A program made the translations under genes and the position numbers. Under the pieces are notes generated by a model. The model had not been told where the DNA came from. It made no database searches and saw only the letters and a list, made by a program, of their open reading frames with translations. Source: Nocardia rhizosphaerihabitans (GTDB lineage: Bacteria; Actinomycetota; Actinomycetes; Mycobacteriales; Mycobacteriaceae). Taken from it: DNA of 64,000 bases. The DNA is taken from positions 1,117,440 through 1,181,439 of the forward strand of contig NZ_BMNE01000002.1 in the NCBI RefSeq assembly GCF_014646295.1, written 5' to 3'. Below, in pieces: positions 19,124 to 28,479 of this stretch; the stretch's first letter is position 1, and every line of letters starts with the position of its first letter.

Positions 19124-21898
19124 TCACTGCGTCGCGTTGGCGAGGAGGGTGGTGAGTTCGATGCGGAGGCGCTCGATCTCGTTGCTGCCGGTGGTCGGTA
19201 GACGCAGCAGCGCGATGCCGTAGGTGGCGCAGATCGCGTCCTTGAGCGCGTCGCGCGCCAACTGCTCGGGACGGTTCTCGTGAAATTCGAATCCGTCCAC
19301 TTCGATGACGCACACGCGCTGCTTGGTCACCCGGTTGTAGATCTCGAAGTCGACCGAGGAACGGCGATTCCGGGCGAACCGCAACTGATCCGCGGAAAGC
19401 CGGTCGGTATCGGGCAGAAGGTGTTTCAACGGCACCTGTTCGGCGAAGGTGAGACCGGGAAATTCGGTTGGCAACAGCTCACCGAGTACGGCGCGCATCA
19501 CTCGCTCCGACTTGTGCCCTGGACTTCGCGTAACTCGGGAAGCAAGACGGTCCAACTGCGCGGAGTACTGCTTGTACAGCAGGTCGAAGACCGACACGAT
19601 TTCGCTGTCGAAGACCTCTTTGCCCGGATTCTGGTAGCGGATGTACCCGATCAGATCGCGGAGGTTCCGGCTGCCCGGCAGCATCTCGTTGTTGGTGACC
19701 AGGACGAACCGCTTCTTGGCGCGGGACACGGCGACATTGACGAGCCGCGGATCATCGACGAATTCCAGACCTCCGATACCCCGCTGACTGCTCGGCTTCT
19801 CGTCGAGCACCGTGGTCATCACGATGGCGTCCTTCTCCCGGCCTTGGAAGCTGTGGACGGAATCGGCCTCGATGCTCTCGATCAACGCGTCGACGCGATC
19901 CGCCTGCTTGCGGTAGGGCGTGGTGATCCCGATCTCGGTGGCATCGAACTCGGCGCAATAGTGCGGCAGCACTTGCCGTTCGATGACGTCGATCTCGCGC
20001 TGATTGATCCGGCCACCACCGCGGAACCGACGCATATGGTTTCCCGCACTGGTCCGCGCGACCACCATCGACTGGTAGCCGGGAGGGCTCGCGGAGAACG
20101 GGATGAGGTCGTCATCGTAGAACTTCTGATTGCAGAATCCGATGATCGCCGGTGCGCAGCGGTAATGCTCGCGCAGCATCACTCGCGGCAAGCCGTCGCC
20201 GAACAGCGCGGTCAGCGAGGACAGGATGCTGTGCCGGTGGTAGTCGTAGGCAGAACCGGGTACCGGCGCGCATGCCTGCGCCGGGATCCCGCTCTCGACC
20301 GGTTCCAGCTGGCGCAGGTCACCGACCACGATCAGATTCCGGCAGCACGACATTGCCACGGCAGCGGCCAGCAGATCCACCTGCGACGCTTCGTCGATCA
20401 CGAGATAGTCGACCAGGCGACCCTTGCCGATGCTGCGCTGCAAGGAATGACAGGTGCTCAGGACAACGGGATAGTCGTGGCTGAATTCCGCCCACTCGCG
20501 CATGTAGTTCTTGTCGTAGCGGCGCGGACTCCGGTCGAGGTAGCGCAGCCGGAGGTGCTCGGCCAGCCATTCCTCCGAAAGCTTGCGCTGGTCCTCGGCC
20601 AGTTCTTCGAAGTGCTTTCCCGCGAGCGATTTCGCCGCAGCGTCGATCCGGCGCTCGAGCTCCGCAAGTTTGGTCCGGTAGAACAGCTGGTGTAGACGCA
20701 GGACGACGTCCACATCCTGATCGTCGGCGAACCGCAACGACCGGTACTTGAAGTATTTTCCGATCCGATCGATGACCTGACCCAATCCGCTCGTGCGGGC
20801 CAGGTCGGGGTCGGTATCGGCGATGAAGGACAGGATCTTGTCGGACCGCCACCGCAGCACCGGCAGGTTGTCGGCGTCAGGGAGCTCATGGCGCGCGAGA
20901 TATCCGTCGAAATGTTGTTGTTCCAATAGGTAGGCCGAGTGCTCGGCGCGCAACTGCGCCAGCTCACGCTCGGTTTCGCGCAATCCGAGCAGCCGACGGT
21001 CGCGCTCGACCATCGCCACCGCCGACGGCAAGGCGACCGGTGCGCGGCGGCGCAACCCCTCGATCAGCTGATTGCGCGGTGCCTGGCCGGCCAGGAACTC
21101 CTCGCGTTTCGCCGCGCGGCCCAGGTTGGCCGTGATGAAGCCGAATCCGGCGTCGCGCAGTTTGGTGTGCACATTGTCGACCGCGGTGTTGTTGGACGAG
21201 ACCACCGCGACGGTTTTCGACTCGTCGACGACGATGGTGGCGATGAGGTTCAGGATGGTCTGGGTCTTGCCGGTCCCCGGTGGTCCGTCGATCACCGATA
21301 TCGGATAGCGCAGGGCATTCGCGACGGCTGCCCGCTGGCTGAGATTGGTCCGGAACGGATACAACGGCGGACTGTCCGGGCCCGCGACCTCCTCGATCGG
21401 GCGCGCGTGAAGGTAGCGATAGAGCGCGCTTTCGGGATGGACGAACATCCCGTCGCGGTGGATCTCGCGCAGCGTCGCGCTCGGCTCGCCGAGGTGCCGC
21501 GCGACCGATTTCCAATAGCTCAGTACGCGAGCTGTGCCGGGGTCGTGCGCATGATCTCGAACGATCTCGACTTCCGAGCTCGGATAGGCGGCGAAGGCAC
21601 CCGCGGTCCCGTAGAAGATGTGCCACCACGTCTGGCTGCTGTCCGAGAACTCGAGTGCGGAGTGCGCTGTGTCCCACACCTGCCCACGGACCATGATCCG
21701 TGTCTGCGGATCGAGGGCCACCGGGCGTGGGTGGGTCAACACCGTCACGTTCTGCTGCCCGTAGTCGTAGGGCCTGCTGCCCGTGTAGGTGATGCGAATG
21801 CGATGGCCGTTGGGCCGGATGTCCTCGACGTCTTTGGTGCGGTCCTTGACCACGCCGTCCGCTCGAATGAGAACAGCCATCTGCCGTGGATCGATCAC
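19124..21898 (-). CDS. Superfamily 1 helicase with C-terminal DUF2726-like nuclease domain
   Basis: A 924-residue protein. Residues ~1-150 form an N-terminal domain. The SF1 (Dna2/NAM7/UPF1-like) helicase follows: NLSQRAAVANAL (Q motif), Walker A GPPGTGKTQT, SSNNTAVDNV, motif II DYLVIDEASQVDL, GDLRQLEP, LREHYRC, then VHSFQGREKDAIV and LVNVAVSRAKKRFVLV. The last ~130 residues (SERVMRAVLGELL, VDFEIYNRVTKQRVCVIEVDGFEFHE, RDALKDAICATYGIALLRL) resemble DUF2726, a restriction-endonuclease-like fold. Such fusions occur in phage-defence loci. Start GTG 21898 (ATG 21880 also possible). Confidence 0.85.
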   Translation of the reverse strand: MIDPRQMAVLIRADGVVKDRTKDVEDIRPNGHRIRITYTGSRPYDYGQQNVTVLTHPRPVALDPQTRIMVRGQVWDTAHSALEFSDSSQTWWHIFYGTAGAFAAYPSSEVEIVRDHAHDPGTARVLSYWKSVARHLGEPSATLREIHRDGMFVHPESALYRYLHARPIEEVAGPDSPPLYPFRTNLSQRAAVANALRYPISVIDGPPGTGKTQTILNLIATIVVDESKTVAVVSSNNTAVDNVHTKLRDAGFGFITANLGRAAKREEFLAGQAPRNQLIEGLRRRAPVALPSAVAMVERDRRLLGLRETERELAQLRAEHSAYLLEQQHFDGYLARHELPDADNLPVLRWRSDKILSFIADTDPDLARTSGLGQVIDRIGKYFKYRSLRFADDQDVDVVLRLHQLFYRTKLAELERRIDAAAKSLAGKHFEELAEDQRKLSEEWLAEHLRLRYLDRSPRRYDKNYMREWAEFSHDYPVVLSTCHSLQRSIGKGRLVDYLVIDEASQVDLLAAAVAMSCCRNLIVVGDLRQLEPVESGIPAQACAPVPGSAYDYHRHSILSSLTALFGDGLPRVMLREHYRCAPAIIGFCNQKFYDDDLIPFSASPPGYQSMVVARTSAGNHMRRFRGGGRINQREIDVIERQVLPHYCAEFDATEIGITTPYRKQADRVDALIESIEADSVHSFQGREKDAIVMTTVLDEKPSSQRGIGGLEFVDDPRLVNVAVSRAKKRFVLVTNNEMLPGSRNLRDLIGYIRYQNPGKEVFDSEIVSVFDLLYKQYSAQLDRLASRVTRSPGHKSERVMRAVLGELLPTEFPGLTFAEQVPLKHLLPDTDRLSADQLRFARNRRSSVDFEIYNRVTKQRVCVIEVDGFEFHENRPEQLARDALKDAICATYGIALLRLPTTGSNEIERLRIELTTLLANATQ

Positions 21899-22115
21899 CG
21901 GAGTCCCCCCACCCGTCGGTACGTGATGAGACTACCTGCCAGAGCCTCTCACGGCTCGTCTGTTTGCCGGGAAAACAACTGCAACACAACATCTTTGGTG
22001 CACCCGGCCGGCTAGTCCGCGGTCGCAGGCAGGAGCGGTCCGATGCCGCCCCGCGCCGCCGCGCCGGTCGTCAGTAGGATCCCTGCACAGTGGGGCTGGC
22101 CAGGAGGGATTGGCT

Positions 22116-22997
22116 GTGATCGAGGTATGGGGTGCGCGCGTCGCCGTGCGTTATGCGGACGGGCGGTTGGTGACGACGCCGCTGCGGGCCGACAACGAGG
22201 CCGCGCTCGATATCGCCGTGGCCGAGCTGGCCAGGATCGCGCTGGCGACCACCGACGACGACCAGCTGGCGATGCTGCTGTTCTTCCGGTCCGCGCAGGT
22301 CAGCGTGCAGGGCGCGCCGACCGATCGGCATCCGGTGCCGGTGTTCCTGGAGACCGGGGTGCGCGAGCAGGCGCAGGTCCTGGTCAGGGCGGTCGAACGG
22401 GATCTGATCAGTCTGCGTCGGGTGTTCCCGCCGCGCCCGAATCTCGTTCCGCCGTCCCCGGTTCCCGGCCCGAACGGCCCGCAGCGCCCCGATGTGACGG
22501 CCGCGGCGGCGCGGATGCGGTACGCGGGCAATTCCGGGCGCGAGATCGAGATCCTGCACGGCTGTGCGCGACCGGACGAGTACGTGCTCGAGCTGGCCCA
22601 GGCCGGGCACGAGGGCGCACCGGGACTGGTCGCGATCACGACGCTGCGGCTGCTGTTCGTCTCGGCCTGGGCGGTCTACGAGTTCCCGGTCGCGGTGCTG
22701 TCCGGCGCCGCGGTGCTGACCGCGCCGGGGCAGGTGGTGACGTTGCGGGTGTCCGGCGCCGGCGCCGAGCTGGACTTCCTCGACTGGGAGCCGGTCGATT
22801 TGGGCCGGGTCGCCGAGGCGCTGCGGCTGGCCTGCGAGATCGAGCACGTCGACGGTTCGATCGCGCAGTCGCTGCCGTCCTCGGCGGACCTGTTCGGCGA
22901 ATGGCAGCTGCTGGTGGAGCGGCGCAAGCTGGGGATGGTCGCCGACGATCCGTTCCGGCGTCAGGCCGTCGGCATCATGCTGGCCATGCCGGGCTGA
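22116..22997 (+). CDS. Conserved hypothetical protein with PH-like domain
   Basis: A 293-residue soluble protein. GTG 22116 is preceded at proper spacing by AGGAGGG, better than TTG 22110. The second half contains ARPDEYVLELAQAGHEGAPGLVAITTLRLLFVS, a pattern typical of bacterial PH-like domains (a Gly-turn, then a Leu-rich strand ending RLLFV). The first half is an alpha/beta domain with a Pro-rich linker (FPPRPNLVPPSPVPGPNGPQ). No catalytic motif is seen. Its 3' end overlaps the convergent DUF1266 gene by 23 bp. Confidence 0.6.
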   Translation: MIEVWGARVAVRYADGRLVTTPLRADNEAALDIAVAELARIALATTDDDQLAMLLFFRSAQVSVQGAPTDRHPVPVFLETGVREQAQVLVRAVERDLISLRRVFPPRPNLVPPSPVPGPNGPQRPDVTAAAARMRYAGNSGREIEILHGCARPDEYVLELAQAGHEGAPGLVAITTLRLLFVSAWAVYEFPVAVLSGAAVLTAPGQVVTLRVSGAGAELDFLDWEPVDLGRVAEALRLACEIEHVDGSIAQSLPSSADLFGEWQLLVERRKLGMVADDPFRRQAVGIMLAMPG

Positions 22998-23832
22998 ACA
23001 CCGGCGCTCCCTGATGCAGGGCCACCCGTCGCCACGGGCTCGACGGGCGCAGGTGCAGCCCGGCGATCATCCGCCTGCGTTCGGCGATCTGGGTCCTGGC
23101 GGCCGACAGGTCCTGCGCGGCCGCCCAGAAGATCGCGCCGGTGAGGAAGCCGTCGCCGAACTGCCGCCAGTTGCGGTAGTGCTGACGCGCCCGGTCCAGG
23201 CCGGTCAGCATGTGGTCCCAGGCCTCGTCCTCGGTGAGATACCCGGCGGTGCAGGCGGCGCGGGCGATGAAGACCAGCCGCGCCAGATCCCATGCGGTGG
23301 CGTCGGTCTGCAGCGGTGTCGGGAGGCTGTCGGTGATACCGAGTTTGATGGCCTGCAGCCACGCGTCGTAGTCGCGGTCGATGCCCGCCGGGCCACGGTA
23401 GCCGCGGAAACCCGAGAGCGTGTGCAGGAATTCGCGATGCTCGTCGGCCAGCCCGGACCGGTCGACCCGGCCCTGCTCGGTCGCCGCGGCGACGGCGAGC
23501 GGGTGGACGAGTTCGAACAGCGGCGCGTGCATGCCCGCGAGCAGCCTGCGGATGGTGTCGCGCGCGTCGTCGGCATTGTCGACGCCCCACGATTCGTGCA
23601 GTCCCTCGATCGCGGCCTCGCGCCGGGTCGAGGTGCTGTCGTCCTCCTCGGGCAGGAAGGCGACACCGTCGCAGTGCGCGCCCCAGCTGCGCCCGTAATA
23701 GGCCCCGACGGCGAGCGCTCTGATCCGGTCGTCGTCGATGGCCGCACCGGACCAGACATCGGGTTCGTCGTCGATGTCGGGCCCGGGAAACCCCGCAACC
23801 CGCGGTCGCTGCACAGATCCTGCCGGTTGCAT
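22975..23832 (-). CDS. DUF1266 domain-containing protein
   Basis: A 285-residue soluble protein. The C-terminal half matches the DUF1266 pattern: ATAWDLARLVFIARAACTAGYLTEDEAWDHM and WRQFGDGFLTGAIFWAA. In the family this domain often accompanies membrane or toxin-like modules, and its function is unknown. Start ATG 23832 (MQPAGSVQRP); an in-frame GTG slightly upstream is possible. Convergent overlap with the preceding gene. Confidence 0.75.
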   Translation of the reverse strand: MQPAGSVQRPRVAGFPGPDIDDEPDVWSGAAIDDDRIRALAVGAYYGRSWGAHCDGVAFLPEEDDSTSTRREAAIEGLHESWGVDNADDARDTIRRLLAGMHAPLFELVHPLAVAAATEQGRVDRSGLADEHREFLHTLSGFRGYRGPAGIDRDYDAWLQAIKLGITDSLPTPLQTDATAWDLARLVFIARAACTAGYLTEDEAWDHMLTGLDRARQHYRNWRQFGDGFLTGAIFWAAAQDLSAARTQIAERRRMIAGLHLRPSSPWRRVALHQGAPVFSPAWPA

Positions 23833-23909
23833 CGAGCCCACCCCTCTGCCGAGCCGAAACGTTGTGCCGCCAGATCTTACGACCGGTCCCGCGTCGTGTG
23901 ACAGCGAGG

Positions 23910-24242
23910 TCACGCCCGCGGCACATACATGATGACCCCGACCCCGACCAGGCAGACCAGCGCGCCGACCACATCCCACCGGTCGGGCCGGAACCCGTCC
24001 AACGCCATCGCCCACAGCAGCGAACCCGCGACGAAGACACCGCCGTACGCGGCCAGAATCCGCCCGAAATGCGCATCAGGCTGCAGCGTCGCGACGAATC
24101 CGTACAGGCCCAACGCCACGGCACCCGCGCCGATCCACGCCACGCCCCGGTGCTCGCGCACGCCCTGCCAGATCAGCCAGGCCCCGCCGATCTCGGCGAC
24201 GGCGGCCAGCACGAAGAGCACGACGGAACGCAGCACGGTCAT
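23910..24242 (-). CDS. YnfA/UPF0060 family membrane protein
   Basis: A 110-residue protein with four TM segments and the family hallmark [21 protein letters not shown], then [29 protein letters not shown] and [21 protein letters not shown]. These small DMT-like proteins are putative exporters of cations or toxic compounds; function unproven. It lies 16 bp after the thioesterase gene on the same strand. Confidence 0.9.
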   Translation of the reverse strand: MTVLRSVVLFVLAAVAEIGGAWLIWQGVREHRGVAWIGAGAVALGLYGFVATLQPDAHFGRILAAYGGVFVAGSLLWAMALDGFRPDRWDVVGALVCLVGVGVIMYVPRA

Positions 24243-24258
24243 GCCGCGACCCTACGAT

Positions 24259-24714
24259 TCAGCGCCCGAACGCACGCAGCTGGTAGACCCCGCGTGAGGT
24301 GGCCACGGTGGTGCCCTCGGCGTCGGTGACCACCGCCTCCAACACGAAATCGGCCTTCCCGCGGGCCGCGGCCTCGGCGCTGATCCGCTCGATCTCGTCC
24401 TCGCTCAGCGTGGTCTCCGCGCGCAGGTCGCTGCGGGCCATCGCCCGGAAGGAGATGTCGAACGACTTCACCAGGGGATAGAACGCGCTGGTGTCGAAGC
24501 TGGCCGCGGTGATCGCGCCGCCGAGTACCTCGGCGACGGTGAACTGGACGCCCGCGTAGATGGCGCCGAAATGATTGCCGTTGCCCTCGCTCGGCACGGT
24601 GGTGGCCGCGAATCCGCGGCGCACCTCGAGCGCGCGCACCCCCATCTTCGCCGCCGCCGGAACGGTTAGTTCGATGGCGCTGTTGACGGTGTCGACCAAG
24701 TCGTCTGCGGGCAT
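24259..24714 (-). CDS. Hotdog-fold thioesterase (PaaI/DUF4442-like)
   Basis: A 151-residue single hotdog domain: GNHFGAIYAGVQFTVAEVLGGAITAASF corresponds to the central helix with the active-site region (N..GA...G..), followed by beta strands KSFDISFRAMARSDLRAE and ADFVLEAVVTDAEGTTVATSRGVYQL. Family members hydrolyse acyl-CoA or aryl-CoA thioesters. ATG 24714 gives MPADDLVDTVN. Likely co-transcribed with the YnfA gene. Confidence 0.8.
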   Translation of the reverse strand: MPADDLVDTVNSAIELTVPAAAKMGVRALEVRRGFAATTVPSEGNGNHFGAIYAGVQFTVAEVLGGAITAASFDTSAFYPLVKSFDISFRAMARSDLRAETTLSEDEIERISAEAAARGKADFVLEAVVTDAEGTTVATSRGVYQLRAFGR

Positions 24715-24826
24715 GGGCCGCGTCCTTTCCCGAACGGGACTCCGCTGTCCCTGCTCAGCCAAGCGTATCGGCGGCAGCCCACCTCGGCGCGGCATTCTGT
24801 CGGCGCCCGGGGCTACCGTCGGAGGG

Positions 24827-25522
24827 GTGGCGGAATACCGGGAACGCGCGGCGCGGCTCGACCGAGCCGTCGTCTGGGCGCGCACCGGGCCCCCGCCCGC
24901 CGACCCGGTCACGGTGTTCCCCGACGGCTGCATGGATCTGATCTGGACCGAGGGCACCTTGATGGTGGCCGGTCCCGACAGCCGCGCCTTCCACGTGCCC
25001 CCTGACCGGGCGACGGAATTCGTCGGAATCCGGTTCGCGCCGGGGATCGCGCCGGCATTACTGGGTATTCCGGCGGTGGAACTGCTGAATCAGCGCGTCG
25101 ACCTGGCCGCGATCGTTCCCGATCGCCGGGCCAGGGAGCTGATCGATCACGTGGACAACGCGCCCGACCGCGTGGCAGCGATGGAATCGATCGCATTGCG
25201 ATTCGCGGCCGAATCCGGCCCTCCCGATCCAGCACTCACCGCGATCGCCGACACCATCGCCGAGGGCGCGACGGTCTCGGAAACGGCGGCGCTGGCCGGG
25301 ATATCGCCCCGGCTGCTGCACCGGCGCTCGCTGTCCGCGTTCGGGTACGGACCCAAGATGTTGGCCCGGATTCTGCGTTTTCAGCGCGCGTTGGCGGCGG
25401 TGCGAGCCGGTGTCCCGGCGGCGGAAACGGCAGCGGTAACCGGGTTCGCTGACCAAGCGCACCTGTCCCGGGAGTTCCGTGACCTGGCCGGATGCTCGGT
25501 GCGCGCCTTGCAGGCCTGCTGA
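24827..25522 (+). CDS. AraC-family transcriptional regulator
   Basis: A 231-residue protein. The N-terminal sensor half has the FPDGCMDLIW motif and FHVPPDRATEFVGIRFAPGIA, typical of the DUF6597 domain. The C-terminal half holds two helix-turn-helix units (ATVSETAALAGISPRLLHRRSLSAFGYGPKMLARILRFQRAL, and AAETAAVTGFADQAHLSREFRDLAGCS). GTG 24827 follows GGAGG. Divergent from the thioesterase gene. Ligand unknown. Confidence 0.88.
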   Translation: MAEYRERAARLDRAVVWARTGPPPADPVTVFPDGCMDLIWTEGTLMVAGPDSRAFHVPPDRATEFVGIRFAPGIAPALLGIPAVELLNQRVDLAAIVPDRRARELIDHVDNAPDRVAAMESIALRFAAESGPPDPALTAIADTIAEGATVSETAALAGISPRLLHRRSLSAFGYGPKMLARILRFQRALAAVRAGVPAAETAAVTGFADQAHLSREFRDLAGCSVRALQAC

Positions 25523-25644
25523 TCGACCCCTCGACGCCCGGAAAGTCTCATTCGGCAACATCGTGACGGAGGGTTACGCTCACAAGGCACGCCCCGTCGT
25601 ATGTGCCAGGCAAGTCCGAACCACCGACGAGAGGATGTGACCTG

Positions 25645-26133
25645 ATGATCGACGAAACCGTGTACTCCACGCTTCGTATCGAGGCCGAGCGAGATGAGGT
25701 CCGTCGACTTGTCGTCGGCGCCGTCGTCGTCCGCCACCACCGGGTTCTCATCCTGCGCCGCCGACGATCGGACTATCTGAGCGGTCGCTGGGAACTGCCG
25801 AGCGGCGTGGTCGAGCCGGGCGAGGCGCTCGACGACGCGGTGGCCCGCGAGGTCGCGGAGGAAACCGGCCTGCAGGTCACCGGAATCAGTGACTATCTGG
25901 GCGAATTCGACTACCTGTCCGGCGGCGGCGCCCGCACCAGGCAGTTCACCTTCGTCGCCGAGGTCGCCGCGCACGGACCGGTGACGCTGACCGAACACGA
26001 CACGCACCTGTGGACGAGGCTGACCGGTGAACCGCCGGTCAGCGACGAGGTGCGCGAGATCCTTGGCCGCTATCAGCAGCGTCAGCGCGATCCGCGCGGT
26101 TGGTCGGCCTATTCGCTGGGCAGCGGCGCGTAG
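25645..26133 (+). CDS. Nudix hydrolase
   Basis: A 162-residue Nudix enzyme with the full Nudix box GVVEPGEALDDAVAREVAEETG (pattern GX5EX7REUXEEXGU). It hydrolyses nucleoside diphosphates linked to another moiety, with Mg2+; substrate unknown. ATG 25645 was chosen for MIDETVYSTLRIEAE. The 3' end overlaps the convergent VOC gene by 25 bp. Confidence 0.9.
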   Translation: MIDETVYSTLRIEAERDEVRRLVVGAVVVRHHRVLILRRRRSDYLSGRWELPSGVVEPGEALDDAVAREVAEETGLQVTGISDYLGEFDYLSGGGARTRQFTFVAEVAAHGPVTLTEHDTHLWTRLTGEPPVSDEVREILGRYQQRQRDPRGWSAYSLGSGA

Positions 26134-26507
26134 AGATCGATGCCCTGGCCGTCGGGGTCGGCGAGCGTGGCATAGCGCTGGCCCCAGACGGCGTCCCACG
26201 GCGCGAGTTCACCGTGGTAGCCGGCGTCGACGAGCTCGCCCCAGAGCTTGTCGACCTCGGCCGGATCGGCGCAGCGGAACGCGATGCCGCTGCGGCCGGG
26301 GCCGGTCGGCGGCTGCCAGCCGGGGGCGAACGAGGCGATCACCTCTTCGGTGTCCAGCGCCAGCCGCAGGCCACCGCCGAGCGGCGCCTCGGTGTGGCCC
26401 TCGTTTTCCGCACCCTCGGGGAACGCCAGCCCCAGCTTGCGGTAGAAGGCCACCGAGGCGGCCATATCGGAGACGACGATCGAGAAGACATCGAGCTGAG
26501 GAGTCAT
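26109..26507 (-). CDS. Glyoxalase/VOC superfamily protein
   Basis: A 132-residue two-module VOC protein: LDVFSIVVSDMAASVAFYRKLGLAFP (first beta-alpha-beta unit) and GIAFRCADPAEVDKLWGELVDAGYHG with LADPDGQGIDLYAP at the end. The metal-ligand positions are poorly conserved, so catalytic activity is uncertain; many such proteins are bleomycin-resistance-like binders. Confidence 0.85.
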   Translation of the reverse strand: MTPQLDVFSIVVSDMAASVAFYRKLGLAFPEGAENEGHTEAPLGGGLRLALDTEEVIASFAPGWQPPTGPGRSGIAFRCADPAEVDKLWGELVDAGYHGELAPWDAVWGQRYATLADPDGQGIDLYAPLPSE

Positions 26508-26571
26508 ATCCGCAGCGTAGACACGGGCGTGTGATGTCGTCTTGAACGAATCGGACCCGCGCGAACGATCT

Positions 26572-26985
26572 TCAGCGCGCGGGAACGGGCACCAGTTCGG
26601 CGATGAGGTTGCCGATCAGGATCTGCAGATGATCGCGAATGCCGCGGACCACCTCGATCGGCTGCCCGGCGGGATCAGCGAGAACCCAGTCGCGGTAACT
26701 GATTCCGGGAAAGTAGGGGCACACCTCGTCGCAGCCCATGGTGACCACCACGTCGGACAGGCCGACGGCGTCGTCGGTGAGCGGCTTGGGCCGTTCACCG
26801 GCGATGTCGATGCCGATCTCGGCCATCGCTTCGACGGCGGCGGGATTCAGCTCGGCGGCAGGCTCGCTGCCTGCCGTGCGCACCTCGATCCGGTCACCGG
26901 CCATCGCCCGTAGGAAACCCGCCGCCATCTGTGACCTGCCCGCATTGTGGACGCAGACGAACAACACGCTGGGAGTGTGGGCCAT
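26572..26985 (-). CDS. arsC: Arsenate reductase, low-molecular-weight phosphatase type
   Basis: A 137-residue LMW-PTP-fold reductase with the P-loop VCVHNAGRSQMA (CX5R), the acidic LTDDAVGLSDVVVTMGCDEVCPYFPG and DWVLADPAGQPIEVVR. In actinobacteria these reduce arsenate using mycothiol and mycoredoxin. There is no arsR or arsenite pump gene adjacent, so it is isolated here. The three-helix-bundle domain often fused to such enzymes is encoded separately at 46245. Confidence 0.85.
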   Translation of the reverse strand: MAHTPSVLFVCVHNAGRSQMAAGFLRAMAGDRIEVRTAGSEPAAELNPAAVEAMAEIGIDIAGERPKPLTDDAVGLSDVVVTMGCDEVCPYFPGISYRDWVLADPAGQPIEVVRGIRDHLQILIGNLIAELVPVPAR

Positions 26986-27117
26986 GGTCGCCCTTTCGGC
27001 GCAGGGGCGAAGTGCTTGTGGCGCTTCGGATATCGACGACCATCATTCCATCCGGACGGGTGCGCGTGGTGCCGACCTGCGACACAGTTGTCCGCCGGAT
27101 GTCCGCACCGCCCGCCG

Positions 27118-28419
27118 TCAGTCCAGCGGCCCGAGCACCCGGTTCACATAATCGTTGGCGAACACGCCGGTGGGATCGAAGCGGCGGCGCACCGCGGCGA
27201 AGCGGTCCCAGTCGGGATAGCGGGTGCGCAGCGTCTCGGCGGTCTGGAAGTGCCGCTTACCCCAGTGCGGCCTGCCCTGATACCGATTGAACACCGCTTC
27301 GCAGGCACGGAAGTACGGCTCCCACACCATGCCCTCGTACTGATGCACCGCGATGTAGCAGGTATCGCGGCCACCGGCGGGGGACAGGAACGCGTCGTCG
27401 GGGGCGACCCAGCGCACCTCGATCGGCATCGGGGTGTCGAATCGTTTTGTCACGTCGAGGATCTCGGTGATCGCGGCGCGGGCGTGCTCGCGCGGGATCG
27501 CGTATTCCATCTCGGTGAACTTGACCAGGCGCGGGCTGGCGAAGACACGGTAGGACCGGTCGATCTTGCGGTTGTTGCTGCCCGCCAGGGTCGCGACCCG
27601 GTGGATCGCGGGGACTACGGCGGGAATCCGCCTGCCCACCTTGCACAGTCCGTCGAAGAGGTGATTGGAGAGCACGACGTCGTTGAGCCAGGCGGTGGTC
27701 CGGCCGCGCGGCTGCTCCGGCTCGGTGGAGCGGTTGCTCGACTTGGTCATCGCCACATCGGCGTGGGCGAAGGCGAAGAACTCGAAATGGTCGCTGCCGT
27801 CGGCGAGTTCGTCGAGGTTGTCGAGCACCTCGGCGATCGGGACCGGCCGCTCGACGAGGTCGAGCACGAACGACGGCTCGAGCTGCAGGGTCACCGCGGT
27901 GACGATGCCGAGCGCGCCGATGCTGACCCGCGCCGCCCGCCAGCCGTCGGGGTCGGTCTCCTCGTTGAGCTCGACCCGCGTGCCGTCGGCGCGCAGCACC
28001 TCCACCGAATGCAGCGCCGCGGAGATGTTGCGCAGCTTGGCACCGGTGCCGTGGGTGCCGGTGGCGGTCGCGCCCGCGATGGTCTGGGTGTCGATGTCGC
28101 CCAGGTTGGGGAAGGCCAGGCCGTGCGAGTGCAGTAGCGGGCTCGCCGCGTGCAGGGTGAGCCCGGCTTCGGCCCGGACGCGGCCGGTCGCGGTGTCGAC
28201 CTCGAGCACGCGGTCCAGGCCGCCCAGGTCGATCAGGGTGCCGTCGGTGAGCACGGCGTCGGTGAACGAATGGCCCGATCCCGCGACGCGCACGGTCCGG
28301 CCCGCGGCGGCGGACTCGGCGACGATCTCGGCCAGTTCTTCGACGCCGCGCGGTGCGGCGACGACGGCGGGTGAGCAGAGCTGCTCGCCCGCCCAGTTCA
28401 CCCAGGTGCTCTTGGTCAT
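27118..28419 (-). CDS. D-arabinono-/L-gulono-1,4-lactone oxidase family FAD enzyme
   Basis: A 433-residue VAO-type flavoprotein. The FAD-binding region reads RTVRVAGSGHSFTDAVLTDGTLIDLGGL and NLGDIDTQTIAGATATGTHGTGAKLRNIS; the C-terminal ALO domain ends HWGKRHFQTAETLRTRYPDWDRF and RFDPTGVFANDYVNRVLG. Mycobacterial homologues oxidise L-gulono-1,4-lactone. No signal peptide. It stands alone between arsC and a TetR gene. Confidence 0.88.
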   Translation of the reverse strand: MTKSTWVNWAGEQLCSPAVVAAPRGVEELAEIVAESAAAGRTVRVAGSGHSFTDAVLTDGTLIDLGGLDRVLEVDTATGRVRAEAGLTLHAASPLLHSHGLAFPNLGDIDTQTIAGATATGTHGTGAKLRNISAALHSVEVLRADGTRVELNEETDPDGWRAARVSIGALGIVTAVTLQLEPSFVLDLVERPVPIAEVLDNLDELADGSDHFEFFAFAHADVAMTKSSNRSTEPEQPRGRTTAWLNDVVLSNHLFDGLCKVGRRIPAVVPAIHRVATLAGSNNRKIDRSYRVFASPRLVKFTEMEYAIPREHARAAITEILDVTKRFDTPMPIEVRWVAPDDAFLSPAGGRDTCYIAVHQYEGMVWEPYFRACEAVFNRYQGRPHWGKRHFQTAETLRTRYPDWDRFAAVRRRFDPTGVFANDYVNRVLGPLD

Positions 28420-28479
28420 GCGTCCAACAGTAGAGGATGGACTGTGACGCGCGCTACTGCACGGGGGTGGAAGTGCTGC

